Assembly (NCBI GenBank): GCA_029237825.1
Contig: JAQZBQ010000001.1
Location: forward strand, 62,001-126,000
DNA: 64,000 nucleotides
Source of the DNA: Bacteroidota bacterium
GTDB lineage: Bacteria; Bacteroidota; Bacteroidia; B-17B0; Aurantibacillaceae
Reading direction: 5' to 3'
The position numbers and the translations under genes are program-made. Below the pieces are notes generated by a model, which saw only the letters and a list, made by a program, of their open reading frames with translations, made no database searches and was not told where the DNA came from. Positions 8,596 through 17,236 of the stretch are shown here, piece after piece (the stretch's first letter is position 1; every line of letters starts with the position of its first letter).

Positions 8596-9870
8596 TTACT
8601 GCTCAAAGAAAAAGTCGATGAGCTTATTAATTTTGTCAACGTTGAATGAATTCATTCCTTCAAAGAATCCATCTATCGTTTTAGTAATTTCAGCGGCAGA
8701 TATAATACCATCTTTATCGTAATCTGCTTCAGCTAAATCAGCAGGAATGGAGGATGCCTTTCCTGATTTAACTTTATGTTCTTTGGTTTTCGCTTCAATA
8801 TCCTGTAAGTAAGACATACTTGGTGCGGCATTAAATCCTTCACTTCTTTCTGTTGACAAACTATCCCATGCTAATTGCCTTCTGGCAAGTGCTTCCTGAT
8901 CTATCGTTACCCCATCACCATCAACCAAAGCGCCTTTCTTCGATGTTAACTCTTTATCCATGTAATCATATACGCCATCCTCGTCTTTATCATCCGGACA
9001 ACCTTTTCCATCAACCTTTACGCCTTTAGGTGTTCCTAAACACTTATCAAGTAAATCTTTAACACCGTCACCGTCGGTGTCAGAATTGTCAACCGCCGAA
9101 AAATCCACATTGCTGTAGGCATCTTTAGGACGTTTTCCAAAATGAACATTGAGCCCTACATTTGCTGCAGCCCAGCTGTCATTTCCACCATTTTTGTAAT
9201 TGTCGATGTAATCACTCATGCAAATATTGTAGACCACACCGATCCGTAAGCTGGTACGAAAGCCCATTTTAAATTTAGCACCTAAACCTAACGGAATGTA
9301 AAAAGTATTACGGCTGTAGTTAACCAACGAATCTTTTAACTGTGTCTCATATTTATAGTCTCTCTTAATAACCGTAGATAACGGTTCGTTAGCTGCTGAT
9401 TCTTCTAAATTCCGAATTGAACCATCCTTCCAATATTGGTAAAGAGTCGTGTTCTTATCCCTTAAATCTCCGTAAGGATCAAACATCAGGTAGCCAAAAC
9501 CTGCGTGGATATAAGGAGCTACATCCTTTTCTTCATCTTTTAATTTATCGAAAAACGCGTAAAGGTTTAATCCGCCACCCATTATGGTAGACTGAAAATT
9601 CCGGTGAGACGACAGGTCATTATCTGTACCGGCAAGTTTGCCATACATGCCATCAATTCCAATTCCTAAAATTTTTCCTATTCGGTATTCCACACCTAAA
9701 CCGTAGCCCAGACGCGCATCGCTAAAGAAGTTCGCATTGCCTTTTTTTCCAACATCTCCTAAAAACTTTAGGCCTCCGGCCTGCGCTGTGACCGACAATT
9801 GGGCAAATGTCGTGTTAAGGGCTACCAACAAAACCGCTAATAAAGATACTTTTGTAGAAATTCTATTCAT
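8596..9870 (-). CDS. Outer-membrane barrel protein with TSP3 repeats and a C-terminal EF-hand-like segment
   Basis: 424 residues, first gene of the operon running to 4756. Signal peptide ending TTFAQ; barrel of about 230 residues; TSP3 repeats from about 260 (DTDGDGVKDLLDKC, then DKDEDGVYDYMDK); Lys-rich linker; and a final calcium-binding loop with helix pair at about 378-424 (DYDKDGIISAAEI, then FFEG and FFEQ). The barrel is clearly related to that of the 736-residue protein: both carry a WKDGSIRNLEESA / WSDGSIKNIDESA block followed by RDY-x-YET. Calcium-dependent folding or partner binding at the outer membrane is likely for TSP3/EF-hand proteins; the partner is unknown. Confidence 0.8.
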   Translation of the reverse strand: MNRISTKVSLLAVLLVALNTTFAQLSVTAQAGGLKFLGDVGKKGNANFFSDARLGYGLGVEYRIGKILGIGIDGMYGKLAGTDNDLSSHRNFQSTIMGGGLNLYAFFDKLKDEEKDVAPYIHAGFGYLMFDPYGDLRDKNTTLYQYWKDGSIRNLEESAANEPLSTVIKRDYKYETQLKDSLVNYSRNTFYIPLGLGAKFKMGFRTSLRIGVVYNICMSDYIDNYKNGGNDSWAAANVGLNVHFGKRPKDAYSNVDFSAVDNSDTDGDGVKDLLDKCLGTPKGVKVDGKGCPDDKDEDGVYDYMDKELTSKKGALVDGDGVTIDQEALARRQLAWDSLSTERSEGFNAAPSMSYLQDIEAKTKEHKVKSGKASSIPADLAEADYDKDGIISAAEITKTIDGFFEGMNSFNVDKINKLIDFFFEQ

Positions 9871-10198
9871 AAATTTATCGTTTAATAATCGATTAAATTA
9901 GAGGTTTCCCCGACAAAAACAAAACTAAATCAAAAAAAACGTTAAGTTTTTAACAAAATAGGCTACTTGTGAACATGGTTTTGTTAGTTTACCATCTTAA
10001 AAAACTCATTCACTTATCCTATAATTTTCAAAGCGTTGGGTTTCTTATTAATTTCACCAGCTGACAATTGAGAAGGATTTAAAATCCAACGATTTTTGAG
10101 TCCGTGTTAATGTGTCTTTTAAGTAACATGCTTTTAAGCGGCAGAAATATGGTAAGGCAAAGATCAATGCGTTACACACGCTTCAAATTTGAATAAAA
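9871..10198. other. 328-base divergent intergenic region
   Basis: The region separates the minus-strand envelope operon from ispD. It holds a candidate minus-strand -7 box (9920-9927), long A/T runs and a 12-base perfect palindrome TTCAAATTTGAA at 10182-10193, just before the ispD start. No open frame with coding character, tRNA or terminator was seen. Confidence 0.6.
9920..9927 (-). promoter_or_regulatory. Candidate -7 promoter element of the 9870-4756 operon
   Basis: On the minus strand the bases read TAGTTTTG, an exact match to the Bacteroidota -7 consensus TAnnTTTG, about 50 bases before the start codon at 9870. No convincing -33 TTTG at ideal spacing was found. Confidence 0.4.
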
Positions 10199-10867
10199 AT
10201 GAATTCACATTATAACGTCATCATCGTTGCCGGCGGAACGGGAACCCGAATGCAGTCCAGTATCCCTAAGCAGTTTATTGAGGTAAAAGGTAAACCGGTA
10301 TTGATTCATACGATAGAGAAATTTTTTGAGTTTGATGAATTCATCAATGTCATCGTATGCGTTCACAAAGATTTTTTAAATGAAGCCCATTTTATGCTGT
10401 CAGAATTTTTTCCTGATAAATCCATTCAAATTGTGCAAGGTGGTGAAACGCGGTTTCATTCGGTTAAAAATGGCCTTGAGAAAATTACCAATAAAAATGA
10501 CGTTGTGGGAATTCATGATGCTGCCAGACCATTTGTTAGCGTGGATACAATAAGACGTTGCTTCGAAACGGCTTCGTTAAAAGGAAATGCAATTCCCGTT
10601 TCCGCAGTAAATGAAAGTTTGCGGATGGTTTCTAATGGCATTAATAAAGCAGTAAGCAGGGATGCCTATAAAATCGTTCAAACACCGCAATGTTTTTTAG
10701 TAGGAACAATTAAGGAAGCCTTTAGCCAGCCGTATTCACCTTTTTTTACCGATGATGCCACTGTACTTGAAGGGTTAGACGAACCCATTAACCTTGTAGA
10801 GGGAAATGCAGAAAATATTAAAATCACAAATCCAACCGATTTAAAATACGCTGAACTTTATTTATGA
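10199..10867 (+). CDS. ispD: 2-C-methyl-D-erythritol 4-phosphate cytidylyltransferase
   Basis: 222 residues, normal for IspD, which joins CTP and MEP to make CDP-ME in the non-mevalonate isoprenoid pathway. The N-terminal nucleotide-binding loop VAGGTGTRM, the IPKQF lysine segment, the central HDAARPFV motif and the C-terminal T-D-D-A segment are all present. The ATG start agrees with the family N-terminus. The stop overlaps the start of polX by four bases (ATGA), so the two are translationally coupled. Confidence 0.93.
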   Translation: MNSHYNVIIVAGGTGTRMQSSIPKQFIEVKGKPVLIHTIEKFFEFDEFINVIVCVHKDFLNEAHFMLSEFFPDKSIQIVQGGETRFHSVKNGLEKITNKNDVVGIHDAARPFVSVDTIRRCFETASLKGNAIPVSAVNESLRMVSNGINKAVSRDAYKIVQTPQCFLVGTIKEAFSQPYSPFFTDDATVLEGLDEPINLVEGNAENIKITNPTDLKYAELYL

Positions 10868-12468
10868 TTACCACCGAAGATATAGCCAGTGGTTTAGAAA
10901 TTACTGCTAAACTGATGGAACTTCACAATGAAAATCCGTTCAAAGTAAAAGCAATGAACAGCGCTGCGTATAAGCTTAGTAAAACGCGTATCGATTTATC
11001 AAATCAAACCCTGGAAGAGCTCACGAAAATTGAAGGGATTGGCAAAAGCCTTGCTGAAAAAATAATGGAATTTATTTCAAGCGGTACCACAAAAGAATTA
11101 CGTGATTTAACGGCTAATACTCCTCCCGGTGTAATTGAGATGCTTGGTATAAAGGGGCTCGGGCCAAAAAAAGTCCGGCAACTCTGGATAGAACTCGAAT
11201 TGGAAAGCGTGACGGATCTGCTTTACGCTTGTCATGAAAACCGTCTCGTAGACTTAAAAGGGTTTGGTTCAAAAACACAAAGCGCTATCATTCAAAATAT
11301 CGAATTCAAGTTGAAAAATACCGGATGGTTCCATTACGCGTTCGCCGAAAAAATTGGGCTTGAAATCATTGAATCCGTTAAAGCTTATACCGACTTGGTT
11401 TGCTTTACCGGAGCGATGTTACGCCGTTGTGAAATCATAGAAGAAATTGATATTTTAATTGGTGATGAAACCGTCGACCTCGACGAATTTTATTCTGAAA
11501 AAATTCCCATCAACTTTATTCAGGTTAATCCTTCAGTGTATTACAGGAGGCTTGTTGAAACATCATCAACCAAAGAGCACCTCAACGGCATCAACTTTAG
11601 TAAACTCGCTCCCAAACTTTATAATAGTGAGCGCGAAGTTTATGAGAATCTGAATATACAGTTTTGTGAACCTGAATTAAGGGAAGGCGTTTTTGAATTA
11701 GAGAAAGCTAAAACCTTTCAGCTCCCAAAGCTTATTGAGATGACAGATCTCAAAGGCATACTCCATAACCATTCTACCTACAGTGACGGAATGAATTCGC
11801 TTGAAGAAATGGCAATCTACTGCAAACAGTTAGGCTATCAATACCTTGGCATCTGCGACCATTCGCAATCCGCATTTTATGCCGGGGGTCTAAAGCCAGA
11901 AACCATTTTGCTTCAACATCAGGAAATTGAAAAATTAAATCAACAACTCTTTCCCTTTAAGATTTTTAAAGGAATTGAAAGCGATATCCTCGCAAACGGA
12001 AACCTGGATTACGAAGAGTCGGTGCTAAAATCATTTGATTTCATAGTAGCATCCATTCATTCGAATTTAAAAATGGACGAAGAAAAAGCCACTTCACGCC
12101 TTATAAAAGCTATTGAGAATCCATATACTACTATTCTGGGTCACCCAACAGGACGATTGCTTCTGGGACGACCCGGATACCCTATCAATCATAAAAAAGT
12201 GATTGACGCCTGCGCCGCTAATCAGGTAGTGATAGAACTTAATGCGCATCCATACCGTTTGGATCTGGATTGGCGCTTAATTCCCTATTGCCTTGAAAAA
12301 AATGTAATGATATCCATAAACCCCGATGCACATCAACTTATGGGCTACCACGATATGCGATATGGAACGCTCGTTGCCAGAAAAGGCCTTCTTTCCAAAG
12401 AATCTTGCTTAAACGCAATGGACCTGCCTACGCTTGAAACATTTCTATCAAAAAAAAACCGTTTATAG
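10864..12468 (+). CDS. polX: PolX-type protein: helix-hairpin-helix, degenerate polymerase X palm and PHP nuclease domain
   Basis: 534 residues. Helix-hairpin-helix DNA-binding motifs occupy about 50-140 (KIEGIGKSLAEKI, GIKGLGPKKV). A polymerase-beta-like palm follows, but the usual GS..RR..(x)DxD centre reads GAMLRR ... E194-I195-D196, and no clear third catalytic Asp (normally in a D-L-R strand) is visible. The C-terminal PHP domain (about 290-534) looks complete: HNHSTYSDG, ICDHS, GIESDI, SIHSN, GHPTGR and NPDAHQ. PolX proteins act in base excision and gap repair; this one may be mainly a nuclease. The start overlaps ispD by four bases. Confidence 0.85.
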   Translation: MITTEDIASGLEITAKLMELHNENPFKVKAMNSAAYKLSKTRIDLSNQTLEELTKIEGIGKSLAEKIMEFISSGTTKELRDLTANTPPGVIEMLGIKGLGPKKVRQLWIELELESVTDLLYACHENRLVDLKGFGSKTQSAIIQNIEFKLKNTGWFHYAFAEKIGLEIIESVKAYTDLVCFTGAMLRRCEIIEEIDILIGDETVDLDEFYSEKIPINFIQVNPSVYYRRLVETSSTKEHLNGINFSKLAPKLYNSEREVYENLNIQFCEPELREGVFELEKAKTFQLPKLIEMTDLKGILHNHSTYSDGMNSLEEMAIYCKQLGYQYLGICDHSQSAFYAGGLKPETILLQHQEIEKLNQQLFPFKIFKGIESDILANGNLDYEESVLKSFDFIVASIHSNLKMDEEKATSRLIKAIENPYTTILGHPTGRLLLGRPGYPINHKKVIDACAANQVVIELNAHPYRLDLDWRLIPYCLEKNVMISINPDAHQLMGYHDMRYGTLVARKGLLSKESCLNAMDLPTLETFLSKKNRL

Positions 12469-12565
12469 AAAAAACTGAATTGAATATCTCGGAATTCTAT
12501 AACACATTACACTATCCTCATGAATATCTTAGGTACTTAAAATAATATTTTGAAACTTTCTCTTT

Positions 12566-14080
12566 ATGGCCATTCTTAATTCTATCGCATCGTGGTTAAT
12601 GAAAAAGCGTATGCACCAAATTGAGCTTTTTATGAAATATCCTAATGATGTACAGGAAGAATGGATGCATGGATTAATTGATAAGGCAAAAGATACCGAA
12701 TTTGGAAAATTGCACGACTTCAAGTCGATTAATAACTATCAGCAATTTAAACAACAAATTCCTGTTCAGGATTATGAAAGTTTAAAACCCTACATTGAAC
12801 GTATGCGTCGCGGGGAACAAAACCTGTTGTGGCATTCTGATATAAAATGGTTCGCAAAAAGCAGCGGAACAACCGATAAAAGCAAATTTATACCTGTTAG
12901 TACTGAATTCTTGGATGGCTGCCATTACAATGGAGGAAGGGACATGATAACCTTTCATTGCATTAACCACCCGGAAACTAAATTATTCACGGGAAAAAGC
13001 CTGGCCTTGGGCGGCAGTTTTAAAACAGATGATTTTGGTGAATACCAATCCTTTCACGGAGATGTGAGCGCAATCATTATCCAAAATTTGCCGATGTGGG
13101 CCGAGTATTTCCGCGCACCTGATGTGCATATAGCATTAATGGATAATTGGGAAGAAAAGCTTGAACAAATGTCTAATTCAATGGCCAATGAAAATGTGAC
13201 AAGTTTAGCCGGAGTTCCAAGCTGGATGTTGGTATTGATTAAACGCATACTGGAAATTAAAAAAGCGGAAACCCTTAAAGAAGTTTGGCCCAACCTGGAA
13301 GTTTATTTCCATGGCGGTGTAAGTTTTACACCCTACCGAGATTTGTTCCGAAAACTATTTAACGATAACCGTATTGCGTTTCTTGAACTTTACAACGCGT
13401 CTGAAGGGTTTTTTGGAATTCAGGACCAGCCAGACAGTAATGAAATGTTATTGATGTTGGATTACGGCATTTTTTATGAATTCATTCCGGTTGCTTCTTT
13501 AGGAGAGGAGAACCCCCGAACCTACAATTTATCCGAAGTTCAGAAAGGAAAAGATTATGCCATGCTGATCAGCACCAGCGCAGGACTTTGGCGATATAAA
13601 ATCGGTGATACCATTCGGTTTACCAGCATCGTTCCGTACAGGTTTATCATCATTGGTCGTATTAAACAATACATTAACGCCTTTGGTGAAGAATTAATGA
13701 TTCATAATGCGGAACAGGCACTGAAAGTGGCATGCGAAAGAAGCCGCGTGCAGATAATCGATTATACAGTGGCTCCGGTTTTTATGGATGAACAGAAAGG
13801 AGCTCACGAATGGCTGATCGAATTTGAGCATGACCCTGCCAACCTTGACTTCTTCCGAAGCGTATTAGACGACACTTTAAAACAAATCAACTCTGACTAT
13901 GAGGCCAAGCGCTTCAATAATTATATTTTACACTTGCCCGTAATCAGAATCATGCCCAAAGGAACATTTTATAAATGGCTCAAAGCAAATAATAAATTAG
14001 GCGGGCAATATAAAGTTCCACGATTGAGCAATGACAGGAAAATTCTGGAAGAAGTTTATGCTCTGGCGAACGCTAACTAG
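12566..14080 (+). CDS. GH3-family acyl-adenylate-forming protein
   Basis: 504 residues, matching bacterial members of the GH3 family (plant GH3 proteins conjugate amino acids to auxin or jasmonate through an acyl-adenylate). Visible family signatures include the AKSSGTT nucleotide-binding loop at about residue 94, LELYNASEGFFG, LMLDYGIFYEF, GLWRYKIGDTIRF and the IIGRIKQYINAFGEEL hinge. The bacterial substrate is unknown. There is a separate ATG start 97 bases after polX. Its stop overlaps that of the convergent gene at 14077 within a CTAG palindrome. Confidence 0.87.
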   Translation: MAILNSIASWLMKKRMHQIELFMKYPNDVQEEWMHGLIDKAKDTEFGKLHDFKSINNYQQFKQQIPVQDYESLKPYIERMRRGEQNLLWHSDIKWFAKSSGTTDKSKFIPVSTEFLDGCHYNGGRDMITFHCINHPETKLFTGKSLALGGSFKTDDFGEYQSFHGDVSAIIIQNLPMWAEYFRAPDVHIALMDNWEEKLEQMSNSMANENVTSLAGVPSWMLVLIKRILEIKKAETLKEVWPNLEVYFHGGVSFTPYRDLFRKLFNDNRIAFLELYNASEGFFGIQDQPDSNEMLLMLDYGIFYEFIPVASLGEENPRTYNLSEVQKGKDYAMLISTSAGLWRYKIGDTIRFTSIVPYRFIIIGRIKQYINAFGEELMIHNAEQALKVACERSRVQIIDYTVAPVFMDEQKGAHEWLIEFEHDPANLDFFRSVLDDTLKQINSDYEAKRFNNYILHLPVIRIMPKGTFYKWLKANNKLGGQYKVPRLSNDRKILEEVYALANAN

Positions 14081-14973
14081 TAAAATGTATTGGGGCAGGA
14101 ATACACATTTAGAAATGGTTTTGCCTTTCTAATTTTCTGACCGGGTCGGTAAAGATACTGGTTACCAGTTGTATCGATCATAGGAATATGATAATTACCA
14201 GGCAATACACTATGCAAAAACTTATTCTGCACAACGTTTCTTACCTGGTCTGCATCAACTCCCGCATTTGCCTGTAAATACTGACCAAAATGATTCGCAT
14301 ATTTCACCTGGGCACTTAACAAACCATGCGATGTGGTTTGATGCACACCGCCAATAGTGTTTAAATACCCTTTTCCTGGAAACAAAGAATCGTTATTCAC
14401 AGTTTCACCAAGTCTTCCTGTCCACATTGTACAGTTTACCGCATACTGGAATCTTGGAGTTTGGTATTGTAAAATAAACGCACCTGTCCTAAAGCGATCA
14501 AGGGTTTGTTTGGCAAATAAATCATTTTCAGAGATGATCGAAAACCTGTAAAATTGAAAAGCAATTGTACCGGTAACCTGAGTGGTTCGTACTTTATTAA
14601 AATAAAAATTATAACTGTAAGCAATTGAATTTTTATACCGTGTCTGATTTCCAACCGAACTGAGGATACGATTGTATTCATTAATCATTTGCCCGTAACC
14701 TAAACAAAGGCCCATAGACGTACTTAGTTCTGTATGCTCTCCCTTAGGTCCTAGACTTTTAAAATTTTCATACAAGCGAACTGAAGCATTGATCTGCGCA
14801 AAGCCCGAAACGCCATAACACTGAAATACAATTCCAAACCTGTTGAAATGTGTGCCCAGAGCACTAACCAACCCAACATTAAAGCCCAGGTGACTATTCT
14901 TAGCGTCAAATTGTGCATTCCCCTGTGTTAATACACATAGCATGAAAAGAACAATGAGTTTAACTTTGAGCAT
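14077..14973 (-). CDS. Exported protein of the Ntox23-like (polymorphic toxin type 23) family
   Basis: 298 residues with a signal peptide ending TQGNAQ. The chain is rich in alternating beta strands and contains blocks I recognise from a Bacteroidota family labelled polymorphic toxin type 23: FKSLGPKG, DRFRTGAFILQYQ, HIPMIDTTGNQYLYRPGQKIRKAKPF. There is no large toxin-delivery architecture, no T9SS sorting domain and no visible immunity gene, so a conserved envelope protein, perhaps a small beta-barrel, is as likely as a toxin. It starts 7 bases after aroK and looks like the third gene of a kdsB-aroK operon. Confidence 0.7.
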   Translation of the reverse strand: MLKVKLIVLFMLCVLTQGNAQFDAKNSHLGFNVGLVSALGTHFNRFGIVFQCYGVSGFAQINASVRLYENFKSLGPKGEHTELSTSMGLCLGYGQMINEYNRILSSVGNQTRYKNSIAYSYNFYFNKVRTTQVTGTIAFQFYRFSIISENDLFAKQTLDRFRTGAFILQYQTPRFQYAVNCTMWTGRLGETVNNDSLFPGKGYLNTIGGVHQTTSHGLLSAQVKYANHFGQYLQANAGVDADQVRNVVQNKFLHSVLPGNYHIPMIDTTGNQYLYRPGQKIRKAKPFLNVYSCPNTFY

Positions 14974-14980
14974 GGAGAGT

Positions 14981-15505
14981 TTAAGGCGTGATGTTCAATA
15001 GTTGCTCTTTTAAATTCAGAATATCCAAGTTTACACCGTCGGTAATAATCTGAGCTCTTTTATAATGCGCTTCCCTGCTTTTTAAAAGGTTCTCAATATA
15101 TAAAAACATTTCTTCATTTGCCTTACCCTTAATTAAAGGGCGGTCATCTTTCTCATTGAACAGGCGGCCGTACAATGCCTCCGCACTCATTTCCAGGTAA
15201 ATAACCTTTCCGTTAGTAAGCATAAGGTCCATATTCTTATTAAAGCAGGGAGTTCCACCACCAACCGCTATCAGGGCTTTTAAATTTTCGTCAATGCATT
15301 CTTTCAAAGATTCCGTTTCAATCTTCCGGAACTCCGCTTCACCTTTATCTTTAAATAATTCTGTAATTGTCACATCAAACTTATTTGATATATAATCATC
15401 CAGATCTATAAAATAATATCCCAGTTCTTTTGCCAGTTTTTTACCCTGGGTAGTTTTACCGCAACCCATAAAACCACACATGAAAACTAATTTTTTCTCT
15501 TCCAT
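14981..15505 (-). CDS. aroK: Shikimate kinase
   Basis: 174 residues, normal length. The Walker A loop GFMGCGKTT (11-19), the FIDLDDYI shikimate/Mg segment, the FRKIE arginine motif, the GGGTP motif and the lid region DDRPLI are all visible. It phosphorylates shikimate at position 3 in aromatic amino-acid synthesis, in the cytoplasm. Its ATG shares one base with the kdsB stop (TAATG), so translation is probably coupled. Confidence 0.93.
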   Translation of the reverse strand: MEEKKLVFMCGFMGCGKTTQGKKLAKELGYYFIDLDDYISNKFDVTITELFKDKGEAEFRKIETESLKECIDENLKALIAVGGGTPCFNKNMDLMLTNGKVIYLEMSAEALYGRLFNEKDDRPLIKGKANEEMFLYIENLLKSREAHYKRAQIITDGVNLDILNLKEQLLNITP

Positions 15506-16251
15506 TATTTAATGTTCATTAAACGGATTACCTTCTCTATATCTTCGGGCGTATCAATACAGTGACTATCAAAATGGGTAATTGCACATTTTACTTTATA
15601 ACCGTTCTCGAGCCACCTCAGTTGTTCAAGAGATTCAGCATTCTCAAGTGAGGATGGTTTGAGTTGGGTAATTTGTTCCAATATATCAGTCCGGTAAGCG
15701 TACATGCCGACATGGCGATAGTATGTGTGATGCTTGTGCCACTCCTCCTGCGGTTTGCCTTTTATGAATGGAATAACCATCCTGCTAAAATACAACGCTT
15801 CCAAGTGCGAATTGAGTGTAATTTTCACTTCACCCATATCGAATAATACCTCATGTGAATCAACCGGAATCATCAATGTGGCTAGTTGAGTGTTACCTGT
15901 ACATTCACTACAAATTAAATCGATTTGGCTTGGATCAATAAAAGGCTCGTCGCCCTGAATATTAACGACGTATTCGAAATTTTCACCAAGAGATTGATAC
16001 GCTTCATAACAACGATCTGTCCCGCTCGGGTGTTCAGTTTTTGTATAAATAGCCTTACCACCGAATGATTCTACATGACTATAAATTCGCTCATCATCAG
16101 TTGCTACCACAACCTCTCTGAGGTAAGTCGATTTTTTTGCCTGTTCATAAACGCGTTGCAGCATGCTCTTGCCAAGAATATCAATCAGTGGTTTACCAGG
16201 AAAGCGTGTGGAAGCGTACCGTGCAGGAATAATGCCTAATATTGGGTTCAT
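15505..16251 (-). CDS. kdsB: 3-deoxy-manno-octulosonate cytidylyltransferase (CMP-Kdo synthetase)
   Basis: 248 residues. The N-terminal signature IIPARYASTRFPGKPL, the VVATDDERI block, the HPSGTDRC motif and the central NIQGDEPFI motif are diagnostic. It activates Kdo with CTP for the inner core of lipopolysaccharide, so the organism makes a Kdo-containing outer membrane. It is the first gene of a minus-strand group with aroK and the Ntox23-like gene. Confidence 0.95.
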   Translation of the reverse strand: MNPILGIIPARYASTRFPGKPLIDILGKSMLQRVYEQAKKSTYLREVVVATDDERIYSHVESFGGKAIYTKTEHPSGTDRCYEAYQSLGENFEYVVNIQGDEPFIDPSQIDLICSECTGNTQLATLMIPVDSHEVLFDMGEVKITLNSHLEALYFSRMVIPFIKGKPQEEWHKHHTYYRHVGMYAYRTDILEQITQLKPSSLENAESLEQLRWLENGYKVKCAITHFDSHCIDTPEDIEKVIRLMNIK

Positions 16252-16342
16252 AAGTTCACAATTGCAAATCAGATCTTAAAAATACTAAAATTACATTGAG
16301 TACGCTTGTAATATCTTGCTCATACCGCTATATTCGTGCATT

Positions 16343-17236
16343 ATGTTTAAATGGGTCATCATATTCTTGTTGTGTAGTTTAAGCGTGTTTCCGCAACTTT
16401 CGAAAAAACAGATTAAACGTCAGTTAGGCTCGCATCCCAAAGAAGTTTCTCACGAGCATTTCAAGGATTTTAAATTGATAACAGATATGCTGGATTCTGC
16501 AAGAAAAGTAACCTATTTAAGATATGGCATGAAATCGGTTGAACGGATTGAATCCGGATACGCCACATCCTATACTAAAGTCAAACTTCAGGTGCATCCC
16601 CGCAGATCTTATTTAGTTAATACTCAGAATAAACTTGAAGTTCTATACAGCGAGGGCGAAAACAACAATAAGGCATATGTAAAACCACACGTCTTTCCCT
16701 ATTTTACGATGAGCCTGGATCCCCTTGGGAACCTGATGAGAAAAAACCAGCACTTTACCATTCATGACATTGGTTTTGATTTCACGGCACGGACCATTGC
16801 CGTGGCCCTAAGCAAAGAAAAAGAACAAATTGCCAAACACCTCACGTACGCGGGAAAAGTCGAAAAAAACAAAATGAATTGTCACTTGTTGATTTATGAA
16901 AATACGGATTTTGGATACCGCGATTATACAGTACAGGCTCATGAAACCGTTAGCGGTATCGCGGGGAAACTTACCGTAAATGATTACATGTTACGAAGCA
17001 AGAACAAACTTTATGATGAATACGGATATTTAAAACAGGGTTCAGTAATTAAAATTCCAACCTTCTATTGCAAGAAAGCTGTTTTTTATATCGATGAGAA
17101 AACCATGCTACCGATAAGTGTAAGTATTTACGATGAAATCGGGCTTTTCGAAAGTTATGATTTCTACGACCTTGAAGTGAACAAGCCCATTCCAGCTGCC
17201 GAATTTAAAAAAGACTTTAAAGGTTACGGCTTTTAA
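16343..17236 (+). CDS. DUF1571 family exported protein
   Basis: 297 residues from the ATG at 16343. The frame is open to 16316, but the internal start gives the natural signal peptide MFKWVIIFLLCSLSVFPQ. The body has blocks typical of DUF1571 proteins: YVKPHVFPYFTMSLDPLGNLMRKNQHFTIHDIGF and KIPTFYCKKAVFYIDEKTMLPISV (each cited in part). The fold is thought to resemble LolA-like lipid-binding proteins, but the role is unknown. Its stop overlaps the stop of the convergent prolyl oligopeptidase at a TTAA palindrome. Confidence 0.8.
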   Translation: MFKWVIIFLLCSLSVFPQLSKKQIKRQLGSHPKEVSHEHFKDFKLITDMLDSARKVTYLRYGMKSVERIESGYATSYTKVKLQVHPRRSYLVNTQNKLEVLYSEGENNNKAYVKPHVFPYFTMSLDPLGNLMRKNQHFTIHDIGFDFTARTIAVALSKEKEQIAKHLTYAGKVEKNKMNCHLLIYENTDFGYRDYTVQAHETVSGIAGKLTVNDYMLRSKNKLYDEYGYLKQGSVIKIPTFYCKKAVFYIDEKTMLPISVSIYDEIGLFESYDFYDLEVNKPIPAAEFKKDFKGYGF

